From assembly GCF_018446385.1 (NCBI RefSeq), contig NC_055990.1:29287891-29351890 (forward strand): a stretch of 64,000 nucleotides of DNA, in the 5' to 3' direction. The notes under the pieces are model-generated. The model made no database searches. It was not told the origin of the DNA and saw only the letters and a list, made by a program, of their open reading frames with translations. The translations under genes and the position numbers were made by a program. Position 1 is the stretch's first letter, and every line of letters begins with the position of its first letter. Source of the DNA: Zingiber officinale. Lineage: Eukaryota > Streptophyta > Magnoliopsida > Zingiberales > Zingiberaceae. Of this stretch, positions 34,754-48,013 are shown one piece after another.

Positions 34754-37700
34754 TATTTTGCAATGTCTATTACAGGGTTGATTGCTGCACCTATGTGTTG
34801 TTGAATTGAACAGCAATACTTGTAAGCAGCATCTCATAAGAACACCTGCAGCTATGTCTCAAAACCAAAAAAATGCCGAGGAGGTTTCTAGGTCCACAAC
34901 AGTCTACATATGGGATATGGATGAGACACTTATATTGTTGAAGTCCTTGTTGGATGGAACATATGCCGGGGTCTTTAATGGTTTGAAGGACCCAAGAAAA
35001 GGTTTTGAGATTGGGAAGCATTGGGAAAACTACATTCTACAAGTTTGTGATGAATTTTTCTTCTACGACGAGGTTAGTCGATCTAAAGCTATACTTACTG
35101 AATATAGCATGCATCTTTCTGTCTCTGACATTGAATTTTGGAGGCTGAAAGCAAATGGTTGTAACTTTGTTTGGTCATGTCAAACATTATCATTTCAGTT
35201 AATTGGCCATCATAGTACAACGTCTAAAAAAGCCAGGCAACATATTTATCTGGATTTGGATTGGCAGACACAATCAAATGCAGGTCAAATTGTTAACTGA
35301 TTAACACACCATGCCATGCTTTACGTTGGAATCTGACTACCTGATATGTCATTCTTTATTTAAAGTAGTGCCTTTGTACAAGGATGAATGAGTCACATTT
35401 TCTGTCACTTGCTGATTCTTTCACATTTCTGTTGCCATGCAGATTGAGAACTATAATGAGCCATTTCTTGATTCTCTGAGTGAATATGATGATGGAAGAG
35501 ACTTGTCAAATTATGACTTCAAAAATGATGGGCTTTCTTCTCCTTATGATGATTCCAATAAAAGAAAGCTTGCATATCGCCATCGATTCATTGCTGAGAA
35601 ATACGCTCAGGTGTTGTTGGAAGTTATCTTTCATTGTCAGCCTTCATTAATGAAATCCTGTAAGAATGATCTGTACAGCTGCCTCTCTTCATGAATTTCA
35701 TTACATGTTTCTGAGAAATAGGAGGTAAGAACAGTCACGGAATATCTGGGCTGCAGTACTTTAGGGTGCTCATCTCTTATCAAGATCTATATCTGAAATC
35801 TGAAGAACGAAAGTTAGATTGCTTATCATGGCGGTTTGGTTAGTTTCATCAATGTTCATTGTAGACTGAACCCTACTGATAGGCATCAAAACTAAAAAGT
35901 ACATGGAAGATAGTTATTTCTGTGTGGCAAGATGTATATAGTATTATATGGGGAGGACAATAGTTGTTACACATTTGATCCTGAACCATTGCTGAATATA
36001 CAGGGTTTGCACAAGTTGATTGGACAACAGATGATCAAACTCTGGAATGATCTGTACAATTTGGCTGATGGCTATACAAACAGATGGCTATCTTCAGGTA
36101 TGTTGTTTCATGTCTAAGGTCTAGTTTAATTCGTGAAAAAGAAAGATAAACTTCTATAGACTTTAGTTTTCTTCTGCAATTATTTTTATTTTCCATTGAA
36201 GTTAGATTTATTCCTAGAAGAGTGATTTTAATATTGGGACATCAGTTCATCTGAATTAGGATCAAATAGGAGATAAATTTTTTTGTACTAATTTATATTA
36301 TATTTGGTGCTAAAAAAGTTATTATAATTGTTTGATTGATGATTGTTTTTGTAAGTGCATAATGGTAGGACCTGAAGGCAGTGGTTGTGACTCTAATATG
36401 GACCATATACAAGGACTTAAATTACTTAAGGTAGGAATTAAATGAGTTTTCCTTAGCATGTTAGCTTTGGTGACATGTTCATGGGTCAAGTTCTTGTTAG
36501 AAATTTCAATTAGGTACAGGGAATGTGGTTTTGTGGCCAGCAATGAGAAATATATCAATTGTCTAGAAGGATGTGGAACTTACAAATGTCTCCCCAATGC
36601 ACCTAGATTGCTTTCTTTGGATGTCAAAATGTCTGGCATTCATGTATCTAATCAAGAGAATTCCGCAAAAATTGAATAGAAGCTATCATACAATTGGTTT
36701 AGAAACTTGACTATCATCTTGGGTTCCTTGTCTTTATCCTGCTTATTGCTGGTAATGATACAAAACATATAGTTATCTTTGAACTTTTCTGCTTTGTTCT
36801 CCTGTATGCCTAAGCTATAAGAATATTGTATTGTTATACTTTCTCAAGAAGTTGGTGCAACTTCATTTACCATAATCATAATGAAAGCCTAAGATACTCT
36901 ATTCTTGAAATAAGAGTGTGGTATCATAATTTTTCCTTGTGACAATCACGAGTTGTCTTCAGTCCAGCTATTTGGTTGCACATAATTTCCACTAAACTAT
37001 AAAATAGTTCATAAGTTTATATAGTTTATTTATATTAAACTATTAAATAGTTCATTGATTATATTGGTTATTCCTGTCATCTTTAATTAGTATTTTTTTC
37101 AGCACATGCCCTATTGGAGGAAACATTAGGAATGACACATGGATCAGTTGCTAAAAGACACCTAAACGTCAATGTATTGGTTACTAAAGGATCCTTGATT
37201 CCTAGTCTTGCCAAGTGTTTGCTCTATCGCTTGGATGATGTAATCCCAGCTAATAATGGTATGTATATTTCTCTTATCTTCCATGTGGCCCTGGTTTGTG
37301 GTAATTTAATAGTTCAGTACATTTGGTTCCATGTGGCCCTGGTTTCCTATCCTCCAAATGGTTCCCACAGTCTCTTGGCTCTGAACCATAGTGAGAATGT
37401 GACAGCCCTAGCTATCATCATATGAAAACACATTGAATATCATCTAAAAACAGTAAAAATTTATTTATTTGACACTTGGGTAGCAGTGTCTCTATAAATT
37501 GAAAATTTTCTGTTTGGTTTGGCGCAGTTCAGTTTGGTTCAGAATTCTGAAACTCAAAAGCTGTAAAGTTCAACTTTTCAAATCTTCATTACTACGTTTC
37601 TCAAATGAGTCATCTGCCTGCGAAAACAGATCCATAATATAATTTTTATCACTTGTTATATTTCTAAAATGCTTGACCCTCCATGTCCAGTCTACAGCTC

Positions 37701-37953
37701 ATGGGATGTAGGAAAGCTTCAGTGCTTCTCATGGATCAAGGAGAGATTCACTGGCCCTAATGTCCGGTTCTGCGCTATCGGAGATGGAATCGAAGAATGT
37801 GAAGCTGCTCAAGCAATGTCATGGCCATTCATCAAAATCGATCTGCAACCATCAAGCTCTTACCGATTTCCAGGTCTAACTACAGAAATGATACAGAGTT
37901 ATATAAACGTGATATATGGACCACCAGATGCTGAAGAACAAGTAAACGAGTAA
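33892..37953 (+). CDS. EYA: EYES ABSENT-like (EYA) haloacid-dehalogenase phosphatase
   Basis: Six exons fit GT-AG sites and keep one frame: 33892-33979, 34852-35072, 35443-35610, 36004-36097, 37103-37258, 37691-37953 (329 aa). The HAD motif I is VYIWDMDETLILL (about residues 45-57); the first Asp of DMDET is the expected nucleophile and the second the general acid. Motif II is VLVTKGSLIPS; motif III/IV is AIGDGIEECEAAQ. Plant EYA proteins act as Mg-dependent protein tyrosine phosphatases; they lack the transactivation region of animal homologues, and so does this one. Length is near that of Arabidopsis EYA (about 300 aa). Exon 1 (29 codons, non-conserved) is the weakest call; translation could start at 34854. 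No disabling change is seen. The GDG motif has Ile where I expect Trp in plant homologues. Confidence 0.88.
34719..34753 (+). repeat. (TA)n(CA)n microsatellite in the first EYA intron
   Basis: About ten TA units run directly into about seven CA units. It lies about 100 bp upstream of exon 2 and is likely polymorphic. Confidence 0.9.
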
Positions 37954-38833
37954 TGAAGCCATATTTTTCGAGTGATCAATTCACTACCGAATCATCCAAA
38001 CTATTCGAATTAAATGTTTATCTGCAAGTCTTCTTTTTCTCAATGCTGTGGTCCATCATCCTTGAGAAACGATGGTTTCATTTATAGTTTATGGCTGTAG
38101 TCTCTAGCATATGGATGAACTCTCTTTCACTCACTCTTGGATTCTTTGTAATGCTAGGCAAATAACTAGTTGGTAAATTTTGGTGTATACTTTTTTCCCT
38201 TGAACTCTTCTATTGGATCATGAACAATTACAAGTAAATTTTCTTGATCTAATCACATGTGATATGTATAACCTACTAATCATGGATGTAGCTCAAGACC
38301 TCAAGTTGGTGATGCTATAGAGGTGTCGATCGAGTTAGACTGTCCGCGACCCAACCTAGACCGATATCGAGTGTCAATTGGGCCGGGCACAATGTGACTA
38401 TGTTACACTCTAGTTGTGCCTTGTTAGACTGTTTTAACTGGTATTTTTGATCATTTTTAAACTCAAGGTGGTGTTTTATAAAAGTACGTAAATTTTGTTT
38501 AGCAATTTACTAGTGTCTTCTAGCTGCCCTACAAACAATTTTAAGGACGACATTGTAATGCATACTGTAAAAAGTTAAAAAATTTGAACCTACATAGGGC
38601 CATAGGGACATTTTGTTTTAAAAAATAAAGTTTAGAGGGAAATTTATAAATTTGTGCGGATGTGACTCATGTGAGAGTGAAACAATGCTATAATTGCTAA
38701 CCTGCGCAGTTCTGCAGCTGTGTGCTTGTGCCTCGCCTTCCTCTCTGCTCAGGTCCGCTGCTGGGCATTGCCCTACCCTGTCTTTGCTACTAGGTGGCAC
38801 TTCTCAGCTTCGCCTCCATCTTCTCGGGATGCA
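37954..38833 (+). other. Intergenic region between the EYA-like and WEB-family genes
   Basis: It holds the EYA 3' UTR and, from about 38640, sequence that becomes less AT-rich and probably contains the WEB-family promoter and 5' UTR. No coding sequence or mobile element is recognised. Confidence 0.4.
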
Positions 38834-41800
38834 ATGTTGCCCTCGAAATCCAAGTAAGCACCCTCCTTCCACCAGATCTGGAAGAACACTTGTTACGATC
38901 CCCTTGTTATCCTTGGAGCTGCTAGTTTTCTTTGTTTTTTTAGGTTTTCCCTTGGCATTTAGGTCCGGTGTTGGTCTAAAGATGGCGCCTTTTTCCTAAA
39001 AAATAAGTTTTTTTTCCTCCTTCCTGCTGAAATTGATTTTGTGTGGATAATAGACCTATGGCAATGGCTTTTGTAGTGATTGTTCTTGGTTCAATGTGTT
39101 CGATCTGTCAATGGTAAGTTTTAGAACTTTGATTGTTTAGAGGAATTTATGGTTATTTTGTTGTTTATCATGGCATTGCTCTTTTTTCTTTGATCATCTA
39201 TTGCTTGGCGCTTTTCTTTTTCTTGAGACCACATTTTGTTTCGAAGGGTAGAATAGAATTGATGTTTGCTGATTCGTACAAATGTTCTTCTAGGATTTAG
39301 GTTGATTCTTTTGCTGGATCATCTTGCATTGTTTACTTTTTAGGTTTATTATGTTGTCTGGATGTTTGAAGGCTAAGGTTTTTCTGGTTTAAGCAGATCC
39401 AACTCCTCGGAGGCCTCAAATGGCAAGGCTACACCTCCAACTCCCAAGGTTACAAAAACAACTAGAAATGGTTTTTCCAAGTTGGACTCTGGCTCGCCAT
39501 CTCCTGTGGCAAAGCTATCCTCTCCCCCTGTACAGAAATTATCCTCACCGGTGCCCAAACTGCGTTCTTCAATTGAGCGATCACCAAAGTCTGCAGAGTC
39601 AAAGCCACCAACACTGATCAAGAACAGTACAACTGCTGAAGTAAGTAAAATAAGAATCATATACTATGTTTATGGCTTCTTTAGATTGCTGATTCTTATT
39701 AGGTGATAAAACTTTAACATTTTGATTGTATAAACAAAAGAGGACATTGAAAGACTCAGAGCTGCAGTTGAAGTTGGTAGTTGTTGAGGAAGATTTGAAG
39801 AAAGCAAGGGAGCAGTTGGCTTCCATGGAGAAGGAGAAGATTCATGCCATTGAGCAGCTAGAAGGGGCCAAGAGATTGGCTGTCGAAGCAAACGAGAAGC
39901 TCCAAGAGGCAATTGTTGCTAAGAAGAAGGCTGAAGAGAACTTGGAGGTTGAGAAATTCCATGCCGATGAACTGGAACAAGTAGCCATTGCAGTTTCACA
40001 AAAAAGGGAAAATGAGTTTCAAAGTGAACTTGAAAGCACTCAAAAGCAACATAAGATGGATGCTTCGGCACTGTTTTGTGTGAGTCAGGAACTCCAGAAG
40101 CTGAAGCTTGATCTTGAGAATGCCACCGGTGAGAAGAAGGCTGCCCTGAGTGAAGCAACTGATGCAAAGAAAACTGCTGAAATGAATGGAGAGAAGATGG
40201 AGGTGTTGGCAAGGGAAGTTAACCATTTAAAGTTCTTACTTGATTCCAAGCTGGATGATGTAAACAAAGAAGCTGCAGAGATGATTAAGAAGTTGAATGT
40301 TGATGTTGCTGCTTTGCAACTTGAACTTGACAGAGCGAAAACAGCTGAAGAGAGATTGTGGGAGATGGAAACATCTGTTGAACAACTTCAAATGGAATTG
40401 ACTGATGCAAAAAAGGTGGAATCCGATACATTTAAGCAAGCTGATGGGTTGGCAAAGGAGGTGGCATCTTTAAACAATAGGCTTAAGGAAGCCAATCAAT
40501 CCGAGAAATCTGCAATTGATTCTCTTGCAATCACAATGAAAACAATGGAAGAGAGCACTGCATTATTGCAAGATGCTGAAACTGAGATTGATGTTCATAA
40601 AGGGAAGATCGAATCAATGGAAATTGAGGTGGCTAGCTACCAAAATAATCTCAACGAGGCAGATAGGAAGCTGGGTTTATCACAGCAAGAAACAGAAAGC
40701 TTGGGGAAGACAGTTTACCTATTAAAAGTTGAGCTTAGAAAGCTGGAAGAAGAGAGGTCACAAGCACTGGACAAATGCAATGTTTCTGCTTCAGAAATTG
40801 AGTGTCTGTTGATGGAGAAGACTAAACTCATTGCTGAGCTCAATGCCAGCAAAGATGAAGGAGATAACATCAAAAGAGCAATGGAAGGTTTAGCTGCAGC
40901 ATTGCATGAAATGTCTATTAAAGCTAGAGAAAATCAAGAAAAGCTTTTGACAGAGCAATCTGAAATTGAAGGGCACAAGGTTCAGATTGTGCAATTGAAT
41001 TCAGAAATCAACAATGCTGAAGAAAGGTATGAAGTCATGCTCGATGAAGCAAGATATGAAATTGTGTGCCTCAAGAAAACTGTTGAAAGATTTGAAACTG
41101 AAAAAAGCAATTCAAGCACTGAGTGGGAAGCAAAGGAGTTCAATTTTATCAATACTATCAAGAAGTCAGATGATGAAATTGCTTCCCTCAAGGTTGAGAT
41201 GGCAAAAGTGGTTGATTCACTCAAGCTTGCACAGCAAGAGGCACATGCAGCAAAGACAGATGGAGTGGAGATGTTATACAAAGTAACACAAGCTGAATCT
41301 GCTGCAGCTACAGCTTATGAAGTGGCAGAAGAAGCAAAAGTTGATACACTGCAATTCAGGGACATGTTGTTGGACAAGGAGAATGAGCTGCAAAGCATCA
41401 CACAAGAAAATAATGATTTACGGGTCAGGGAAATAGCCACCCTGCAGAAAATCCAAGAGTTGTCCTCATTGATCGAGGAGGCCAAATCAAATAGTACTGA
41501 AGAAACAGATAAGCTACCAAAGAATGTAAAGGAATATGATGGCCTATCAGCAAACACTTCTGAAGAAGTGAATCCTTATGAAAGAATAGTACAGACACCA
41601 ATTTCAGAGGCATTTTTATGGAAGCATGAAATTGACCACAAGGATGATAAAAAATCAAAAAAGGAGAATCAGAAGGTAAACCAAAATGATGAAGAAGATC
41701 TGGCAAATACAATGCCCAGGGATTTATCATCAGAAAAGGGCCATAAGGATTTTTCGGTTGATGATGATTCAGATTTAAAGATGGATGGTTTAAGCTACGA

Positions 41801-41933
41801 ACTGAAGGAGGAGAACACAAATAATGGAGCAACGGCACCAACCAAAAACCTGCAGCAAAAGAAAAAGAAAGCTTTGCTGAACAAGTTTGGGAAGTTACTG
41901 AAGAAGAGTAGCCATAGACAAGATGGGAGCTAG
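38834..41933 (+). CDS. WEB family (DUF827) coiled-coil protein, At3g02930/At5g16730-like
   Basis: Three exons keep one frame: 38834-38853, 39397-39640, 39741-41933, giving 818 aa, close to the roughly 800-850 aa of the Arabidopsis homologues. The N-terminus (residues 1-88) is basic and Ser/Pro-rich. From about residue 95 to 690 the protein is nearly all heptad coiled coil. Family signatures include EDLKKAREQLASMEKEK near the coil start, AMEGLAAALHEMS, YEVMLDEARYEI and the basic end KKKALLNKFGKLLKKS. WEB proteins are named after WEB1, which with PMI2 governs light-driven chloroplast movement; the role of this subgroup is less clear and some members are predicted plastid proteins. The 20-nt first exon is inferred from splice sites and frame. 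No disabling change is seen. Confidence 0.9.
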
Positions 41934-43760
41934 GCGGTAGGTACATCAAATTCTATTTCATTTCTAGGTACTGTTTTTTAGGCATTTCAATATAAATTGA
42001 AATCTGCATTACGTCCTTATTGAAATTGATCCTTCGATTACTGAAATATATCATCATTCCCTCCTTTACAAATACACTGGAAGGGAAGTATGCATGATAC
42101 ATCTTCTACATACATCAAAAGAATTCCCTGTAACTATTTATTGTTTGTGAATGGTGTCTTACTTTGTTCATATTACTTTGTTGATTAATCTTGCCTCTTG
42201 TTTACTATTCATGTGGCAATATTAAGTTGCCTTCTATTAGCACATCAGTGTTAAGCTATGACCAACCACTGAACCAACTTAGGCAAATGGTTCATGATTC
42301 AACCGGTTCAACCAATTTAACTGGTTTCCATTAAAAGTTACAGAAAAGTAAGGACTTGCCAACTGAAGTATTCATTGAAAGTTTTGTTCAGGGTTCCATT
42401 GTTGGCTAACTTCCAACTTTAATACTGGTAGCAACTAACATATTTATTGCAGAAATGGAACAGATTGAGTGCCAACCAAACTTTATAATGTTCCTCTTTT
42501 TAAGAAATTATGATGTTCATGGGACATATACATGACTGCAAGTTGGAAAAGGTTGCATTAATATAAAAGTTAATCAGCTTTTGTTCACTTTATCGTAGAG
42601 ATATTAATCATTCTCGGTGCGTGGATCTGTTGGTTAGAAATTTGATGTAGTTGGGAACAAAAAAGAAGAGTTATGTTGTATGGATGATTAGTTATTTTAG
42701 TGTTGCTCGGTTCAGAAATTGGTAGTATCAAAGTTATTGAATCTAATAAATGGGCTGGAAAGATCATTTTGGTTTCTGCTGAACTTTCTTGGGCAAGTAA
42801 TTAATGAACTGCACAATGAATCTGCCCATGAACTTTGTTCTTGATGTGAGTTGGCTTCAATGATAACATCAAAGTTTTTTTTATAAAAATAATCAAAACA
42901 CCATTACCAGGAATACTCACCACAATACTACAACGACTTTGTTGAATGGTTTTTCATAAATAAATTATATGTTGTATGATACTTTTAAAAGTTGTAGAAT
43001 AACACATTAATTATTCAATATGAATTAAGAAAATTGGGGTGATCTCTATCCTCCTAAATTTTATATTTTAATATTATTTCTTTTAGTAAATATAGGTGTT
43101 TTCTAGTTATAATTTTAATAGAAATTATGACATAAAAGTTATTTTTTTATTTACCCTTTATCTCTACAAATTAATAATTTTCAACAATCTTATAATTTCA
43201 TCACCATTGATATCAAACTCCTTGCTTAGTCATCTATGTAAAGATTAAGAAAGATCTTATAATCAAGTGGAGAAGGATAAAATTTTATCTGTAGTATATT
43301 ATAAGAATTTTTTTTTTAATGGAATGATAATTTTAAGAACGTTAGCTAATTGGATAGGTCTCTGTGAGTACTTTTTGATTTATCTTAGTGGTTGATAGAA
43401 ATCTTCTATCAAGTCGGGTCGATCATCTCTCGAATTAATCGATTCGAAGAACTAAATATATAAAAGAAATTCACTCTCACGCTATATAATATTATTAAAT
43501 GTTGACCTAGAATTGTAATCATCCTAACTTTGTATACATTCCAAATGAACCAAGCTTTAGAGTTAGTTCATTAAAACTCAACTTATGTTTATTCTCATTA
43601 GTATAACATCAATACCATCAAGGTTAATCATGAAAATCTTTGTTGAATGAAGTAGAAATATTTAATGGTTCCTCTTTATTTTTTTAAAGAAGAAATTTTT
43701 AAAAAATAATCAGCATTAAATTTGTCAGCTGAAGAGATAAGAAAGAACAAGATGGAATGA
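41934..43760. other. Intergenic region
   Basis: It contains the 3' UTR of the WEB-family gene and then AT-rich sequence. Short ORFs here show no recognisable family and no splice-compatible neighbours. Confidence 0.5.
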
Positions 43761-44012
43761 ATGAAGAAATGGGATTTTACTGAACCGCGTACATAATTTT
43801 ACAAAATACTCATTTCACGTATACAACTTTTCAATGATCAGATCATGTATGAGATATCGATTTTACTCTCCGCCTCCCCCTCATGGTTGTCGGCCTTTTC
43901 CACCCTGGCTGTTGTGTGCATCCGAACCACGTGATTTATCTTCCCGAAGTGCACCCGAACCAACATTGACGGTCGACGACGGTGCATTTCTTGTGTCAAA
44001 CCTAAACTTAAA

Positions 44013-44190
44013 CACAACACTAGGGATGACAATTTTCTCCGTACGTTCAGGGCCCCGCGGGGAAAAATCGAAATGGGGACGGGATCCTCGATTTATTTGA
44101 GGATGGGGATAGGTTTGGAGATTTTTTTTGAGATGAGACGAGTTCAGGAGAGTATGAAAATATTGTCCCCATCCCCGAACCCATCTTGAA

Positions 44191-44229
<39 letters not shown>

Positions 44230-44551
44230 ATAATAATATTATTTTTAAAAATATTAATAATAATATTGATAATAATATTAATATTAAAAAATTAAAATAT
44301 TAATAATAAAATTATTATTATTACTGATATTAATATTAATATTAATAATAAAATAATAATAATATAAAATTAATTTGAAGATGAAAGCGGGGGATGGAGA
44401 TTTGATCCCCAATTATTCGGGTTCGAGGATTCCTCGAATATGAAAAAGTGGGGATGGGGACGGAGGATGGGGATGAGGATGAAATTTGGGGGTAGGGATG
44501 GGGGTGACAAATCCATCCCCACCCCGCTCTATTGTCATCCCTACACAGCAC
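44013..44551. mobile_element. hAT-type MITE with 8-bp TSD (CACAACAC / CACAGCAC)
   Basis: The element is 44021-44543, with terminal inverted repeats TAGGGATGACAAT and ATTGTCATCCCTA. The flanking octamers differ at one base. The interior has G-rich GGGGATGGGGA repeats near both ends and an (ATT)n/(AAT)n stretch at about 44187-44370. No protein is encoded. Confidence 0.85.
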
Positions 44552-47071
44552 GATTCTCTTCTTATTCTTCAAACACACGATGCAGTAACTCAACATGTTT
44601 CCGATGTTGCAGCACTGTGCGACGATCGATTTCTCTTGACATGCATCCAAACCAACACCGATGGCCGATGCATCTTCTTTGTCAAACCTAAACCTAAACA
44701 CCACGGTGCAACTCGATTTAGCAACTCAATGTGTGTCATCATCACAGCACGGTGCAGGAACTCAACGAAGACAAATGACCCTCCCCTCCGAAGTCCTAAC
44801 CGGTGAAACGTAACCTTCCTCCTCGCCATCTCCTATTGCAACGGTTGAGCGAGGTATGTTATTTATTTGGGTTAGTGTTCAAAGCTTTCTGTAGTGTGAA
44901 CCATCTTTATAAATGAAATTTGCACTTTGGTTTGGTGTAAATCAATGTTTCGATAGTTCCAAAACTTTCGACATTGTTCCAGAAACTGCAAGCATTCAAG
45001 AAAAACTCCAAAGCACAGGCAACATATAAAATCCTACCGAGGATGAAACTTTTCTATGTGATCAATTTAGAGATATATATTATCTTCTACTCTATTTTAA
45101 TTATATTTTCTCCCTTTATATATATTAGTATTATGAATTTGTAGGAAAAATAACATTTATAAGTTTTTAGATGTCTTTATTTAACTCTTTAAATCAAAAC
45201 ATTAATTTTGAGTTTATCTTATAGATAATTATTTTTTTAAAGGATAGATCCTAAAGATTTATAGTACAATTTTATAACATAGACTTTTAATGATATCTTG
45301 ACTTTCTCTACTTGGTTAATGTATTTTTTTTTAATATTAATAGATTTTTTGTTTGTATTATGATTAATTTATGATTTGATGAATACAAGAAAGATCAAAT
45401 TTTTAATGAGGTGATCATAGTTATGAAGCAATCTATAGATTCACAAATAGAGGATCGAAACAAATCCATTACTCCAAATATAAATTTGGGTACTAGCAAT
45501 ATGACACATTCAACTTCATCTAGGAAACTAAAAGAATTATTAAAATTAATTCAAAGGAAAGATAAAAATCTGACGATAAATGAATCCTAATTTGTTGTTC
45601 GGTACTTATTAGGTCATGTTCTATAATCTGGTTTGATCTTGTAGACTAAATAATTCCATACCATGATGTATTTGATATAATACTAATTAGTGAAAAAAAT
45701 ACTTATACAAACCAGTGAAATAACTCCATCTCCAATGGTAAAAAATATGAAACATTAGAATATTCAGAACCATTCATGAACATTACCGTAAATATAATTA
45801 AAACATTTATGATTCTCACATAAATAAGAAGCTGCGCAGCAGCCACAAAAAAGGAGTTCGATGAAATATAGAATAAAGATATATAAACAAGAATCAATCC
45901 CAACAAAAAAAAATAGAATAAATAGGATTGGTAAGTAATACAACTCCCATACCCCCGCCCCTATAATAGAAGAACTGACCATAAATGCTAGAATATCATG
46001 TGTTGTCCTGGTAATAAAGTGAAACTAAATTTAATCACTAACTCTATATAACGAAGGAAAATATAATTAACAATTATGAAATTAGAATGAATGCAAACAT
46101 AAATATCATATAATCTAAAAAATATTAAATTTATTGATAACTTAAAGTAAGTAAATGAACTCATAGTTCTATACATACTATAATATTAAAAATATTAATT
46201 TTTATTGAATTTGTTGACAACACTATTAGTTCTATACACACATAGGGTGCTTGGTTTAGAGAAGATATAACCAATTTAAATTAAGAAATCCTTAACATAT
46301 TTTAGGTATGAAGTATGACAAATATTAAATTAAACTACGCTTTTTACAAAAATTAAATAGTATTAACAATTTCTCTTGATAGTATTAATATATTTAGATA
46401 AAGTAGATGTTGGGTAATACATCTTGATACTATCCACAAACTTAAATATAAAAAATGTGTTTTCATAAATCAAGAAATAATCAAAACTAAAAGAATAATT
46501 AAAAAAACACTTTACTCTTAATTTTTTTTTTTAACTTTTGGAGATGATGATGTATATTTTGACATTCTCATAAATGAACTAGTGTGGTGCGATGGGACAA
46601 TAAGGAGCTAATGCGGTACAGAATGTGGTGAAGCTTGGGACAATAACGAGTTAATGCAGCAAAGAAGATGGTGAAGTTGAACTTTAACCTAGTCATGAAT
46701 CTCCCAGGAATATAGTAGCTAGTGATGATATGAATTGGACTTCACAACTTCCGGAGAACACAAAAGCAAATGACGATGCCCGTGGAGGTGAAGAAGCCAA
46801 ATATAAGGAGGATCGGTGATACAGGACTTCGTCGGTGACCAAATCATGATGGGAAGGAGTAGGCGACCAAATTTGGGAGGAGTTCGAGAATGCATTTTCG
46901 AAAATAAATGAAAGCGAGCAGGGGAGAGGGGAGGAGAAGTTAGGATTTAGGATTGGGTTTTAGCATAAAGCAGAAGTTCATGAAATTAGAATGGGTCGGG
47001 ATGCTTTTACTTACTTCGGACGAGCACATGAGGTGGAAGACGACGACATAGACTACCAGCGATGTGGACAA
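44552..47071. other. Interior of the 4.06 kb MULE, no recognised gene
   Basis: About 44552-44870 repeats material found left of the hAT MITE. 44870-46500 is very AT-rich. 46550-47070 is richer in G and purines (ATGAGG, GGTGAAG) and could be a decayed captured gene fragment, but I recognise no protein. Confidence 0.4.
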
Positions 47072-47720
47072 TGTTGGGTTAGCAAGATTGCAAACATAGT
47101 CCCACATTGTAAAAACACATGGAAAAGATCATGAGTTTATAAAGAGAAAAGATATCTCCATTAGTATGAAGCCTTTTGGGGAGAGCCCAAGAGTAAAACC
47201 ATAAGGGCTTAGGCCCAAAGTGGACAATATCATGCAAATGTGGAGATATCTAAATTCTTTTCGATCCTACAAGTGGTATTAGAGCCCGGACTGCCAGAAG
47301 ATATAACCACCGACTGCGCACGACAACCATGGTCTGATTAAGCCATGTGAGTACAATATTACCTGGAACAAAGAAAGTGGGGGCTCCTATCTTCGAATTA
47401 AGAAGACCAGACACCAGATAAGGAAATCTTAGTAGGTCGGGTGGACCGAAGGACAGGAAGACCTGGTGGGTCGAAGGATCGGACTTGGGAAGCATGTGGT
47501 CCTTTGTTTGAGGGGAGGATTGTTGGGTTTGCAAGATTGTAAACATAATTCCACATTGTAAAAACACATGAGAAAGATCATGAGTTTATAAAGAGAAAAG
47601 ATATCTCTATTGGTATGAGGCCTTTTGGGGAGAGCGCAAAAGCAAAACTATGAGGGTTTAGGCCTAAAGTGGATAATATCATGTAAATATGGAGATATCT
47701 AAATTCTTTTCAATTCTACA
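47072..47720 (+). mobile_element. TRIM retrotransposon with two 200-bp LTRs
   Basis: The LTRs are 47072-47271 and 47521-47720, both TGTTGGGTT...CTACA and clearly homologous throughout. The primer-binding site TGGTATTAGAGCC follows at 47274-47286 (initiator Met-tRNA type with one variant base). A purine tract GAGGGGAGGAT precedes the 3' LTR. The 249-bp interior has no coding capacity. Flanks (GACAA / AATAA) do not form a clear duplication. Confidence 0.88.
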
Positions 47721-48013
47721 AATAAGAGGTAAAATGTATTCCATATGTGATTTGATTATTTTAAAAATTGTATACGTGAAGTGAAATGTGTATTTTATAA
47801 AATTATGTACCCGATTAAGTAAAGTACCGATGAAGAAATCAAGTGTCACTTTCTTCCCTAAAATCCCACTACATTCTCATGTACCATAATATATTAATTT
47901 AACATTTATTTATTTTCACTACCTAATTATGTCCCCCATCATTTCTCTCACAAAATGACATGTGTCACTGAGTGGAAAACTGATTCCAATATCTTCCAAT
48001 CGTGCCTCATGAC

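Larger units (their letters stand above)
43761..47839. mobile_element. 4.06 kb Mutator-like element with long TIRs and 10-bp TSD ATGAAGAAAT
   Basis: The element is 43771-47829. ATGAAGAAAT occurs at 43761-43770 and again at 47830-47839. The first roughly 75 bp (43771-43848) match the last roughly 85 bp in inverted orientation, including GTACATAATTTTACAAAATA and CATTTCAC...CGTATACAA. Long TIRs with a 9-10 bp duplication indicate a MULE. No transposase is visible, so it is non-autonomous. Its left interior (about 43900-44020 and 44544-44770) contains diverged copies of one unit (GTCAAACCTAAAC, GCATCC.AACCA), split by a hAT MITE. A TRIM retrotransposon sits near its right end. Confidence 0.82.

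Noticed and set aside
36322-36679. ORFs in the fourth EYA intron as an extra exon
   Set aside because: Exons on either side join in phase without them and no EYA-like sequence is present.
39373-41949. Several minus-strand ORFs up to 174 codons
   Set aside because: They are shadows of the WEB-family coiled-coil gene, caused by its low stop density in reverse frames.
47067-47725. A 5-bp target duplication for the TRIM
   Set aside because: The flanks GACAA and AATAA match only partly, so I do not claim one.
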